A stretch of DNA of 40,099 bases from positions 1 through 40,099 of the IMG/VR virus record IMGVR_UViG_3300031227_000142; one strand, 5' to 3'. Under the pieces are notes generated by a model. That model was given only the letters and a program-made list of their open reading frames with translations, was not told the origin of the DNA and did no database searches. The position numbers were made by a program, and so were the translations under genes. Position 1 is the first letter of the stretch, and every line of letters starts with the position of its first letter. This document shows positions 21,301 through 29,463 of the stretch, in pieces. This DNA comes from a virus.

Positions 21301-24251
21301 TTTTCTTTGCTTATTTCTTTTACTTCATCTCTTGCTTTTTTAGAGTGTTCTACTCTAGCTTCAGCATTGGATACTTCTTCTTTAGAACCCTTAACAGCTA
21401 GTTCAAATCTCTTAATGTCGTCTTGGTCTTTTCTGCCTATGGCTCTCTCTAACTGAGTTTCCATTCTCTTTAGATAAGCCTGGTCATTTTCAAGAACATT
21501 TTCATCTGCTGTAACAGCTTCAGCGAGTCTTTTAGAGTCATCAATACTACTTATATTCTGGAATGAGTCTGACTGTATCTCGGCGATATGAGCGATTTCA
21601 TTTACATCAAAAGATCTGTAGTGAGAGAATAAACCAGATTTAGTGTTATTAACTATGAATCTTCCAGAAACCTCTTGGCTATGCTGATTGATCCACTCTT
21701 GAGCATTTTCTTTGCTAGTTGCGACTGTAAACACATTATCTTGGATGTTTGCTTCGGTTAGCTCTACACCCTTCTGGAGAACAGCCCATTTAGCTCTAGG
21801 ATTACCTTCTTGAGCCGGGATCTCTTTTATCTCAACTTGATCTATATCTATATCTAATTTGAAGTCGCTACTAAAGTGACCTGTCTTACCATGCTTATAT
21901 GGAGCATCCATAATGTAGGTAGTGGTATTGTCAGCACTAATGTCAATATTGTCTGAGCCATAATCTGCATAAGTAGAACTCTTGATAGTGTTAAGAGGCA
22001 TTAGCTCACCAATCACTAGTCGTCTGAAATCCTTCATGTTAATATTTTTGTCATTTAGATAGTTTTTATCTAAGACTCTCTTAATAATAATCTGCTCTTT
22101 AGGTTTGAGTCCGAGTTTATTTGATCTACTGAAGTTATCTAGGAAACTGTAGCTACCTTTAGTTAGGTTTTTAATCTGAGGTGACTCTAAAAATTTAGAA
22201 GTAACTGCTGACTCTTCAACATCTTCAATAGTGTTGATTTCACCTTCTCTAAACTTAGTGGTTTTCTTATTATCTATATACTCATTGATTTTATCGGCTC
22301 TTGTTTGAGCTTCGGTTCTTTTTTTAATTTCAGTTTTCTTTTTAGTAGCTTTTCCTGGTTTTGCTTTTCCACCGCTTCTTTCCTGAACTCCGTCAGACTC
22401 TTTAGTCTTTTCATATTTATCCTGTCTACCTTGCTTCGCATATTGGTCAGCGACCAACTTTTCTTCTGCATAGAAGGCATTGTTTTCTAGGTCGTGCCAC
22501 TCTTTACCTTTACTTTTTAATTGGCTGTTATTGTATTGAATAGCATCGAACTGACCCCTGAAGGCTTCTCTGATAATTCTATCTGAAATTCCATAATCAA
22601 CTCTCTTCACATTAGCAGGTAAGCTCTCTATGTGAGCCTTAGCATCTTCATTTCCGGCTTCAGCCAGTCGTTTCATAAAGTCATATTGATCTTTAGGAAC
22701 TACTAGCGTTCTCTCAAAACTTACATTTTGTTCTGTTACTTTACCTTTAGATCCCCTAAATACTTTTTGTTCAACCACCGGTTCTTGTGAATAGGTTTTT
22801 GATATCTCTTGGACTTGTTGGACTTGTGACTCGGTAGTACCTTGAATAGATCCATCGGTAGCACCCTGTCCGTTTAATATCGATTCTAATCTAGTTTGGT
22901 CGAGTTCCATCTCGCTAACTTGCTTCTGAATATTCTCTGGAATGTTGGTTGTGTTTTTGTCTACAATTTCTAAGGTTAGTTTGCCATCAGTAGTATTTAT
23001 TCTGACACTTTGATCTGTTTTTTGAGCTTCAAGAGCTACTTTGAGTATTTCTTTACCTTGAGGCGTATCTTGAGCTTTAGAGTCAATGATTTTGTCTATG
23101 ATGTCATCGGCATCCATAATGGATTCATCTTGGTTGATAATCTCAGTACCTTCTTTATTAAATTTAATTCCTGTGGCAATAACTTTACCACCTTCCAGAA
23201 CTCTGATTCCACCATCACCCATAGCACCCATAAGAAGACCGAAGAATCCGGCTTCTTTCCAACCTGCAAATAAATCTTGGTTTTCGTTATATGACCTCTT
23301 GAAAGCGTTGGCTAGAACTTCTTGTACGATCTCAGTACCACCTTCTAATCCTGTTCTAACAACAGTACCAATAAGTTCTTTTTTAAGACCGCCTTTTAAT
23401 AATCTAGTAACTATTTTTCCTTCTCCGAGTTCACCTGGAACTAGAGCTTCAACAATACCTGCAAGAACACCATATCCTGTGGCTAGTCTAGTAGCCTCTT
23501 CATCACTGACACCTTCTTCTCTGGCTTCAACATAAAAGTTTCCACCCTCAAGCATAATAGCTGTAGGGATAACACCAACACCACCAGTAAGAAGACCTAC
23601 TCCAGTAGTAACAGCAAAGTTAGGAAGATTCATCGTTAAACCACGAGCTACCCATTGAGGGTCTTTAATCTTATCTCCAAATTTTTCGTAAGTATCAGCT
23701 TCAATAGGATTTTCTGCTAAAAACTCTTGAGCTTTGATTCTGTCTTTCATTGACCACTCTAACCACTTGTCTTCAAAATCTTCTTGTCTTTTAGGTTCTT
23801 CTTTTTTCCAGATAGCAATAGCTTTGTCATACTGTTCTTGATTAACAGCTTCTTCACCCCTAATTTTTCTCATGATATCTACCTGCCACTTTTTAGGAGC
23901 AAGTTGATCGATTGTATATATATCTGGAACTGCAATAGGAAGAGTCTTAATTGTAGAGAGTAGTTGTTGCCCTGCGGGTTTAGCTACTTTTTTAATTTCT
24001 TGACCAAAAGAACTAACCCAATCTTTAGCCTTAGCCCAGAATCCTTTTTTCTCTTCTTGAGGTTGAGGTTCGTCATAAGCCTTAGTAATAGGCTGTTCTT
24101 GTCTTTGTTGTCTTATAGCTCCACCATTATAGGCGTTTTCTCTTCTATCCCAAAAAGAACCACTTACTTGAGATCCAGATGGGGTTGAACTTCCACCTTC
24201 ATCATCAAGCCCATAAGCCGATGCTCGTTGTTTGTAGAAGTTGTTTGCCAT
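18399..24251 (-). CDS. giant polyvalent internal virion protein (1950 residues)
   Basis: The largest gene. After a polar N-terminus comes a Gly/Ala-rich helical region (about 205-340; VGLLTGGVGVIPTAIMLEGG) like membrane-inserting parts of ejected proteins. Motifs then include AHIAEIQSDSFQ (about 885) and IRFPTPRTIAFIEGY (about 1020), an EIQSD...PT..EGY pattern seen in polyvalent proteins. Next are a metallopeptidase-like FHEAVHKYID (HEXXH, about 1527) and a ParB-like YVIDGNHRVANI (about 1705). Coiled coils fill the rest. With no tape-measure-like repeats, I read it as an internal, ejected multifunctional protein acting on host entry. Enzyme activities are unproven. Confidence 0.72.
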   Translation of the reverse strand: MANNFYKQRASAYGLDDEGGSSTPSGSQVSGSFWDRRENAYNGGAIRQQRQEQPITKAYDEPQPQEEKKGFWAKAKDWVSSFGQEIKKVAKPAGQQLLSTIKTLPIAVPDIYTIDQLAPKKWQVDIMRKIRGEEAVNQEQYDKAIAIWKKEEPKRQEDFEDKWLEWSMKDRIKAQEFLAENPIEADTYEKFGDKIKDPQWVARGLTMNLPNFAVTTGVGLLTGGVGVIPTAIMLEGGNFYVEAREEGVSDEEATRLATGYGVLAGIVEALVPGELGEGKIVTRLLKGGLKKELIGTVVRTGLEGGTEIVQEVLANAFKRSYNENQDLFAGWKEAGFFGLLMGAMGDGGIRVLEGGKVIATGIKFNKEGTEIINQDESIMDADDIIDKIIDSKAQDTPQGKEILKVALEAQKTDQSVRINTTDGKLTLEIVDKNTTNIPENIQKQVSEMELDQTRLESILNGQGATDGSIQGTTESQVQQVQEISKTYSQEPVVEQKVFRGSKGKVTEQNVSFERTLVVPKDQYDFMKRLAEAGNEDAKAHIESLPANVKRVDYGISDRIIREAFRGQFDAIQYNNSQLKSKGKEWHDLENNAFYAEEKLVADQYAKQGRQDKYEKTKESDGVQERSGGKAKPGKATKKKTEIKKRTEAQTRADKINEYIDNKKTTKFREGEINTIEDVEESAVTSKFLESPQIKNLTKGSYSFLDNFSRSNKLGLKPKEQIIIKRVLDKNYLNDKNINMKDFRRLVIGELMPLNTIKSSTYADYGSDNIDISADNTTTYIMDAPYKHGKTGHFSSDFKLDIDIDQVEIKEIPAQEGNPRAKWAVLQKGVELTEANIQDNVFTVATSKENAQEWINQHSQEVSGRFIVNNTKSGLFSHYRSFDVNEIAHIAEIQSDSFQNISSIDDSKRLAEAVTADENVLENDQAYLKRMETQLERAIGRKDQDDIKRFELAVKGSKEEVSNAEARVEHSKKARDEVKEISKEKAQFLEYKNIWHERTVRESIRTKALEGFETIRFPTPRTIAFIEGYTSEDGGMPYEVTSANDEERLTYGDLIEYGGEEMMVIDADQGNITVAPSGEVNNFLDSEARSEDIDNRIEDVQSEFEDLEEIWGKVDTQEKAQFILDSEDSLKKLSEYTNKAEDLEREETNLKNDGDIATEEEAIKKHKKSIEDYTKFKKLLNDGVIEKEGITAETIHDLSFKDKLEEKYGIDHGYWNYLIPSGLEGRTNIQEAKVEALETADRQIEEYEFKLSQSEKRLRQLEAIFDDRIKKIKARTKPTAKELKGIPKVVIDKTKENRWNYGLGEEEVAVRQIAEFGAVEEADADGVYVLVEKPIAWGDIEDDVRESMEEDYEPDYEGIYENVFFEQQGNDTMVYTAEGQVEQFQQPDDYEPAVGIEEFEIEDYASEQQTVLRFYERQLNRYIKKLRKGNIELVEDDRGFEWYESKLSEADKNATIAFRIKDDLADVGLNITDQQEQEIIDLNKKIFGDDDIKITSQILANNKALGSYSQKMIEVLGKQTNPKDTFFHEAVHKYIDVFTTKAEQFGLFEEGMKRYKTDDMALVEEKIAEDFIKYANNAKSIKGVLGRFFKKIFSRIKAFNKNASKIEKMYEEIITGKAKETSILEKAKKYKSAEEFVKSKPVYHGAIGEKTKIGWKDIKSNMDVEYTDALNKIRREGVKATTDSTKPIEVYHDLNTNKYYVIDGNHRVANIINKFTGRQKIAHDFNPQIDANVYSGRLKGSTDGVGRQAFGLLEDKMDFTTKQQLTDIYNKAQATTKTKPGTTKVSKVAVSIEQNLNERFENLAGFESRTVKGQSKLVSQLIANDIDKVRDIVTGKEPLPAGMSGSMFIAGVEKYVETSGDLDLLRSMATSPLVSETSIHASELRLLREREKNSVLSKVQDLANERAKIFKRRHKKITEEKAIKAEVKKIKESVKKVSKYDWNTFIQSIEC

Positions 24252-24253
24252 TA

Positions 24254-25405
24254 TTATTTTGATCCATAGTAGTATTTGTTTATTTCCTCTTCAGATTCCT
24301 TTGCCTCTTCATAAATACTATTATTATTATAGACATTTAAGATTTCTGCGGGGGTTAGATAAGTTGCATATACCGACATGATATCGCCAGAACTATCTCC
24401 AGAATAGTTTATAAGAGGTTTTCCATCCCTAGCATCTTGGGCTAGTTGGGCTACTATTTCTTGTTTACTTGCAGTTCCGCTACCACTGCTACTACCACCA
24501 CTACTAGAAGTACCACCAATCATTCCTAAACTTTGTTGGTTAAGTATTTCTCCAGTAGATCCATTCACTAAACTAACGGTAACTTCTCCAGTACCTTTAT
24601 TAGTTGTTTCAATTAACTTAGCGTTTTTAGAGGCTGAAGATTTAACAGCGTTCATGAGTAATTCACCCGGAATACCAGTAGCTCTTGTTATTTGAGCAAT
24701 AGATTCACCCGAAGCACCGTTCAAAGCACCTGAGTCAAGTAATGTGTTGAAGTAATTAAGAGCATCTCGACTGGCTTGTGAGTCAATATCAATCTGCTTC
24801 ATTTGAAGAGCCATTTCTGTTTCAATGTCAGCCTTCTTCATAGCAATTTCGCTTCTGATTGGGGCTGTTTCCTCTTCATATTTTCTATTTAATCTCTGTA
24901 ATCTCTGATCTACTTGAGAAGCTGAAGTGAATGGATTATCGCTAATCTTGCCCTTAGCCTCTAAATATTTACCCTCTAGGTCTACTAAACTAGCTTCTTT
25001 GACATCTATTCCTGAGTTAGCAAATAAAGTCTTTTGTAGATCTGGTAGGTTGATAGCACTTGTGGCTAAACCTTGAGTAACTCCCGCACCCGCACCTAGA
25101 CTTACACCAGTTCCTACACCTGCACCAGTTCCCGCCGGAGTTCCAGTTTGTTGTAGTTGTTGAGTTCTTTGTTGTGCTAAGTATTTCTCAATATCGCCGG
25201 GATTAAGCCCTTGAGCTTGATCTGATTGTAAGTTTATTTGAGGAGAAACTAATTGACCCGCACCTTGCTGATCGCTCATTGGATGGATTACGCCTGGATC
25301 TCCGAATGTACCGCCTTTATATTGGCGACCTTCGTACCATCCTAGATCTTCAAATCCGCCTTCTGGTGTTTTTATATTTAGTTGTGATTGACTGTATGTT
25401 GGCAT
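24254..25405 (-). CDS. putative internal virion protein
   Basis: A 383-residue protein, MPTYSQSQLNIKTPEGGFED. It has a Gly/Ala-rich stretch (GTPAGTGAGVGTGVSLGAGA, about 85-110), a long coiled coil (QRLQRLNRKYEEETAPIRSE, about 160-230), an ALNGASGESIAQITRATGIP helix and a Gly/Ser linker. Similar helical proteins lie between adaptor and ejection proteins in podovirus-like genomes. The start is the ATG at 25403-25405, one base past the previous stop; a longer frame start inside that gene is unlikely. It is perhaps an ejection-channel protein; no firm family. Confidence 0.6.
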   Translation of the reverse strand: MPTYSQSQLNIKTPEGGFEDLGWYEGRQYKGGTFGDPGVIHPMSDQQGAGQLVSPQINLQSDQAQGLNPGDIEKYLAQQRTQQLQQTGTPAGTGAGVGTGVSLGAGAGVTQGLATSAINLPDLQKTLFANSGIDVKEASLVDLEGKYLEAKGKISDNPFTSASQVDQRLQRLNRKYEEETAPIRSEIAMKKADIETEMALQMKQIDIDSQASRDALNYFNTLLDSGALNGASGESIAQITRATGIPGELLMNAVKSSASKNAKLIETTNKGTGEVTVSLVNGSTGEILNQQSLGMIGGTSSSGGSSSGSGTASKQEIVAQLAQDARDGKPLINYSGDSSGDIMSVYATYLTPAEILNVYNNNSIYEEAKESEEEINKYYYGSK

Positions 25406-25406
25406 A

Positions 25407-26123
25407 TTAGTTAAAGTTTCCTGTGTTTTGTCCTTTAGAGCTATTAGATCCGAAGAAGTCTGGCACATCGAAGAACGGTTGGTCTTTTTCGTATTTCATC
25501 TGCTCTTGTTGGATATTATTCCATGCTAACACAAGTATTTGCTTAGCTTGAGATGATCTAAACTCACCAGCTTTTTCTTCTTCCACCTTATTTTTAAGAA
25601 TTGCTACTGCTTCTAGTAAGACAGCTTCATTACACTCTGGTTGAGAGTAAGAGAAGATAGTCACATCTGAGTTTTCTGTCATGGAGTCTACAACTTTTTG
25701 ACCCCATACTGAGATGTTGTAAGTTCCGACCGAAGTAGGTACTGGATAGACGAAAAATCTTCGCTTCTGATTAGCCCATTTCTTATCTGTAGATCCTGAG
25801 TTAATAGAGCTGTTTCTCCAAATTAAATAGTCTTCAAACTTCATAGGAGAACCATCTGGTAATTCACCATATTGCTTATCATCAATCTCTATTCTCCAGA
25901 TTGAATTATCTCTCCAGTTTTGAGGGTAATCGTAATATTCTGCGTTTAATTGAGTTGATGTTTTCTTAGCATCTTCAGTTCCAGACCATCTAAATAGACC
26001 ACCTGACTTGATGTAAGCTCTATTGATAGCACTCTTAACAGTAGCTAAAGGAAATAGTGGTGAAGTGTCGTTTACATTTAGGTCTGACTGTACCGCTAGT
26101 ATTAGATCTTCAAATGTGTTCAT
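25407..26123 (-). CDS. putative head-tail adaptor protein, leaderless
   Basis: A 238-residue protein with the look of podovirus adaptors (P22 gp4/gp11-like): a helical start MNTFEDLILAVQSDLNVNDT, then FPLATVKSAINRAYIKSGGL, a mixed centre (YYDYPQNWRDNSIWRIEIDD; KFEDYLIWRNSS) and a helical C-terminus (CNEAVLLEAVAILKNKVEEE). Such proteins dock below the portal. The -10 box (26130-26135) sets the transcript start on the A of its ATG, without a Shine-Dalgarno. The role is inferred from pattern and position. Confidence 0.68.
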   Translation of the reverse strand: MNTFEDLILAVQSDLNVNDTSPLFPLATVKSAINRAYIKSGGLFRWSGTEDAKKTSTQLNAEYYDYPQNWRDNSIWRIEIDDKQYGELPDGSPMKFEDYLIWRNSSINSGSTDKKWANQKRRFFVYPVPTSVGTYNISVWGQKVVDSMTENSDVTIFSYSQPECNEAVLLEAVAILKNKVEEEKAGEFRSSQAKQILVLAWNNIQQEQMKYEKDQPFFDVPDFFGSNSSKGQNTGNFN

Positions 26124-26129
26124 AATTTA

Positions 26130-26159
26130 AGAATAGATTGTCTAACTATTTTAAGACAA
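26130..26159 (-). promoter_or_regulatory. leaderless late promoter of the adaptor gene
   Basis: -35 TTGTCT (26154-26159), 18 bp, -10 TATTCT (26130-26135) on the minus strand. The start is 26123, the A of ATG. The spacer begins TAAAATAGTT, closely matching the 33214-33243 promoter. Confidence 0.75.
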
Positions 26160-26160
26160 G

Positions 26161-26364
26161 TTACTTTTCCTCTTTCAGATTGAAAGAAATCTGCATACCA
26201 TGTTTTGACATCATCTTTAGAGCGAAGTCTACTTCATCAGGTAATACTTTATAAATTGGGAAGTCTACTTTGTAGATCACCTTGAGTTTATTTTCTCTAA
26301 TCATTTTTTCGAAGTCTTTCATGACCTCTGTTGGAGCTTTAAGCTCTTTTTCTTCTTCAGACAT
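26161..26364 (-). CDS. small hypothetical protein after fibre gene
   Basis: A 67-residue protein, MSEEEKELKAPTEVMKDFEK, ending MMSKHGMQISFNLKEEK, helical then beta. The start chosen is the ATG at 26362-26364 with AAAGG upstream, ten bases after the fibre stop; longer in-frame starts overlap the fibre gene and are less likely. It could be a tail-fibre chaperone by position. No family is recognised. Confidence 0.5.
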   Translation of the reverse strand: MSEEEKELKAPTEVMKDFEKMIRENKLKVIYKVDFPIYKVLPDEVDFALKMMSKHGMQISFNLKEEK

Positions 26365-26374
26365 ACGACCTTTC

Positions 26375-27934
26375 TTAAACCTTTGCTTGTCGCAAAAAGT
26401 CTTCATTTTTATAATATTGTTCTGCTGTTTTAGATTCAAATCTTTTATTTGAGTGTCCTCTTCTTCTTCTCCAAACTTGATAACCATCTTCGGTTTTAAT
26501 CCATTTAATCTTACCTTCAGTTACCTCAAGAAACATTGGGTCTACTGAGTCTTTAGTATCACAAAAGTCAAAGAACCATACCTCAGGAGCTTCAGCACAA
26601 TATAAAGCGTTATACCCTTCAGAAGTTCCCATAATTGCTGACTTATCATATCCGTTTATATGAAACCAAGATCCACTAGAATCAACTTCAAAGTTAGCTC
26701 CGTTACCCCAAGACAAACCTGCCCTACCTGCTCCGCTTTTATATGAGGTTAATCCCATATTTCTTACAGCAAAACTTACGGTAGAATGATCTACTGAGAA
26801 GTCTATATTGTCATAAGATAGTTTTAGTTGTCTGGATATTTTACAGTCGCTAGTTACATTCAGGTTTCCATCAGCATAAACACCACCCCTCATAGTCACC
26901 TGACCAGACGAAGGTATAATAATTTTTTCATTATTACTAACATAGATGTACATCGGACTACCAATAGAGTTTATTCCTATTCTATTTGATGAATCAGACC
27001 ACATCTTAGATCCACCTTCCCATCGAAGATAAGAATCTTGGTTATATCCACCGCCTCTTTTCAAATAAATATATGATGGTTGGCTTGTTCCACCAACTGA
27101 GAGTGTACCTGTTGTGATATTACTTGCATTTAAGTTTGTAAGAGAAATAGTGTTTCCACTGATACCACCTCTATTAAGATTATCGGCATTAAGATTTGTA
27201 ACATTGATCGTACTAGCATTTAGAGTTCCAGTGGTTATGTTATTGGCATTAAGACTTCCAGTATTTATGACTCCAGAATCAAGAGTTCCGGCTGTTATTT
27301 TACTAGCTGATAAATTATCTACATAAGTTCCACTAATAGCTGATCCTGACCCTGTTGTTATTTTTCCACTTACTTCAACACTAGAGGCATATAAAGCCCC
27401 TGCCATACTTACTCTAAATGGAGCTGAACCATAGGTAGCGTTTCCCAAATAAATTCCACTAGAATCTGCTTTGAAAACATTGTTTGCTGTACCGATTGTA
27501 AAATCTACACCAGTAATAGTTCCACCGATAATATTATCACCACTAATAGTACCGGCAATAATGCTTCCGGCTTGAATAGTTCCCAGGAATGTAGCATCAC
27601 CAGTTGTTCCATCAATAGCAAAGGTAGTAACACCAGAATCATTTCTAGCAGTAATGCCATTAGGACTTAACCTGAGGTCGCCAGTTACACTACTTTCGTA
27701 CTTTCCAATCTGAATAGCTCCAGACTGAGTGAACTGAAATTCTTCAAGGATTTTACGAGTCTTAGTGTTGAGAGAACTTGTGATAACCTCTATTCTTTTA
27801 GGAAGAGGTTGGGGAAGAATCTCCACATTAGAATAATTATCATTAGATGTGCTTTGAGTCGTGTCTATTGACTCAGATGTACCCTCAATGGGTTGATCTT
27901 CGATGATAGTTGGTTCATATACTTTATCTGTCAT
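26375..27934 (-). CDS. tail fibre with pentapeptide-like repeats
   Basis: A 519-residue protein. A variable N-terminus leads to DLRLSPNGITARNDSGVTTF, then a repeat region (about 110-280) of near-pentapeptide units such as ITTGTLNASTINVTNLNADN, typical of beta-helical trimeric fibres. A C-terminal domain contains YINGYDKSAIMG-like and CDTKDSVDPMFLEVTEGKI segments and a basic end (YQVWRRRRGHS). The start is the ATG at 27932-27934, one base past the upstream stop. It likely takes part in host attachment. Confidence 0.75.
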   Translation of the reverse strand: MTDKVYEPTIIEDQPIEGTSESIDTTQSTSNDNYSNVEILPQPLPKRIEVITSSLNTKTRKILEEFQFTQSGAIQIGKYESSVTGDLRLSPNGITARNDSGVTTFAIDGTTGDATFLGTIQAGSIIAGTISGDNIIGGTITGVDFTIGTANNVFKADSSGIYLGNATYGSAPFRVSMAGALYASSVEVSGKITTGSGSAISGTYVDNLSASKITAGTLDSGVINTGSLNANNITTGTLNASTINVTNLNADNLNRGGISGNTISLTNLNASNITTGTLSVGGTSQPSYIYLKRGGGYNQDSYLRWEGGSKMWSDSSNRIGINSIGSPMYIYVSNNEKIIIPSSGQVTMRGGVYADGNLNVTSDCKISRQLKLSYDNIDFSVDHSTVSFAVRNMGLTSYKSGAGRAGLSWGNGANFEVDSSGSWFHINGYDKSAIMGTSEGYNALYCAEAPEVWFFDFCDTKDSVDPMFLEVTEGKIKWIKTEDGYQVWRRRRGHSNKRFESKTAEQYYKNEDFLRQAKV

Positions 27935-27935
27935 G

Positions 27936-29456
27936 TTATTCAAAAAATGTTCTTATCCTATGTACTTCTGGGCTACTATTTCCGGTAGGATTTAGCACGA
28001 CTCTTGGTTCAAAGATATCTCCCTCAGCCCCTAGAATAAAGACTGCTTTTTGAGTGTTTGCGATGCTATGAGTTAGATCGCCATCAGTAGTGTAGGCTTG
28101 AACAAAGTCACTGTCCTTATTCATTCTGTACCAAAATTCCAAAGAAGATCCACTTGGTAGTGGGTCAAAGTAAAGTTCGGTCATTTTCCAATTAGTTATA
28201 AGTGTTGGTTTTTCCAGAGGTGATCTAAAGTCTAATCCTTCATAAACTGCTGTAGCTTTAGCGGTTGAATCTTCTGCTAGAACTCCAAAGTCTGTTCCAT
28301 CTTGATAAGAAACTAGGGTAGTTCCACCGGCATTGATAACAGCACCGATTTCATCTACATCCATAGCTACCTCAAGGTTTAGAGTCATAGCTTTATTCTT
28401 AGATTTTCTACCATAAGAATAGACTCCATTTTTACCCGAATCTGCATTAAATATTCCAAACAGAGCTAAATTTCCCACTGATTGTTTATCTATCCAACTT
28501 GAAGCTCCTTCTTCCCATGTAAAGAAATTAACTTCCTTTATGGTATTAGCTACTCCGCCGGGATTAACTTTACCGCCACCTGGAAATCTGAGAATAGGTG
28601 TTTGATCCATCATGTTTGCGTAGAATAATTCTCCATCATCACCGACTTGAGCTAGAGGTACTTCGCTATCGATAGCTCCATTAACTCCTCTTGAGGTATC
28701 TGAGCCTCTAACAGTTCCTATGACAGCCCTACCATCTCTCTCTACCATTGTTTTAGTAATATTTCCTGGAACTAAATCTGTAGCTTCTGGAGTGTATGAT
28801 TCGTCATATCCAACATAAGCAACAAACTCATTATTACAAATAGTCAATGCTCCACCAACCTGAGCCATAGTGTGCCAATCAGCACTCCATAAATCACCGA
28901 CTTCAGTGACATCATTCCAATCGTCATGATTAAATAATTCTTTTTTATAAAGTTTGGTAGTTGTAGCAAAAAAGAGATAAACTTTTCCTGTATCTGCGTA
29001 CCATTCTGAAGCTCCAACAATACCTTTAGGATGTTTATAAACCCTCGCCCAGAATCCATCTGAATCTCTTTTATAAACAGACCCGGAGTTGCCAAAACCG
29101 TAGGTATAACCATCTTTGGCTTCAACAAAAAACAGTATAAGGTCGTCAAATACCGTAGTTAAACCGGGCGAGGGGCTTACAGATGGGCTAGTTGATCCTG
29201 ATGCGGAAGAACTAGGTGATACTGAAGAACTAGGACTTACACTTTTAGAAGCTGATTCACTTGAGGAAGGAGAAACTGAGGCACTTGGAGAAGAGCTACT
29301 GTCTAAACCTTCATCGGTGTAGGCTTGATTTGCTATAAGAGAATCGATTTTCCTTCGAATATCCAAAGCAGACCCAAACTTAAATGAGCCTCTAATTCCT
29401 TTATCATCGTATTGGCTTATGCCACCATCAAATGTTTTAATTTCAAATGTGTTCAT
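27936..29456 (-). CDS. tail protein with Ser/Pro insert and propeller-like domain
   Basis: A 506-residue protein. Residues 1-50 (MNTFEIKTFDGGISQYDDKG) anchor; 52-95 form a Ser/Pro-rich linker (SPSASVSPSSSESASKSVSP); the rest has repeating beta units with YTYGFGNSGSVYKR, WYADTGKVYLFFATTTKLY and GDDGELFYANMM, suggesting a beta-propeller. It could be an adhesin or tail knob. The start is the ATG at 29454-29456 with AAAGG upstream. The linker resembles those in the 1237-residue fibre and the head fibre. Confidence 0.68.
   Translation of the reverse strand: MNTFEIKTFDGGISQYDDKGIRGSFKFGSALDIRRKIDSLIANQAYTDEGLDSSSSPSASVSPSSSESASKSVSPSSSVSPSSSASGSTSPSVSPSPGLTTVFDDLILFFVEAKDGYTYGFGNSGSVYKRDSDGFWARVYKHPKGIVGASEWYADTGKVYLFFATTTKLYKKELFNHDDWNDVTEVGDLWSADWHTMAQVGGALTICNNEFVAYVGYDESYTPEATDLVPGNITKTMVERDGRAVIGTVRGSDTSRGVNGAIDSEVPLAQVGDDGELFYANMMDQTPILRFPGGGKVNPGGVANTIKEVNFFTWEEGASSWIDKQSVGNLALFGIFNADSGKNGVYSYGRKSKNKAMTLNLEVAMDVDEIGAVINAGGTTLVSYQDGTDFGVLAEDSTAKATAVYEGLDFRSPLEKPTLITNWKMTELYFDPLPSGSSLEFWYRMNKDSDFVQAYTTDGDLTHSIANTQKAVFILGAEGDIFEPRVVLNPTGNSSPEVHRIRTFFE
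29164..29300 (-). repeat. short Ser/Pro codon repeat tract
   Basis: The DNA encoding the linker of the 506-residue protein. It is a minor member of the family of imperfect Ser-codon repeats found also at 29555-30665 and 38999-39530. Confidence 0.7.
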
Positions 29457-29463
29457 ATTGCCT

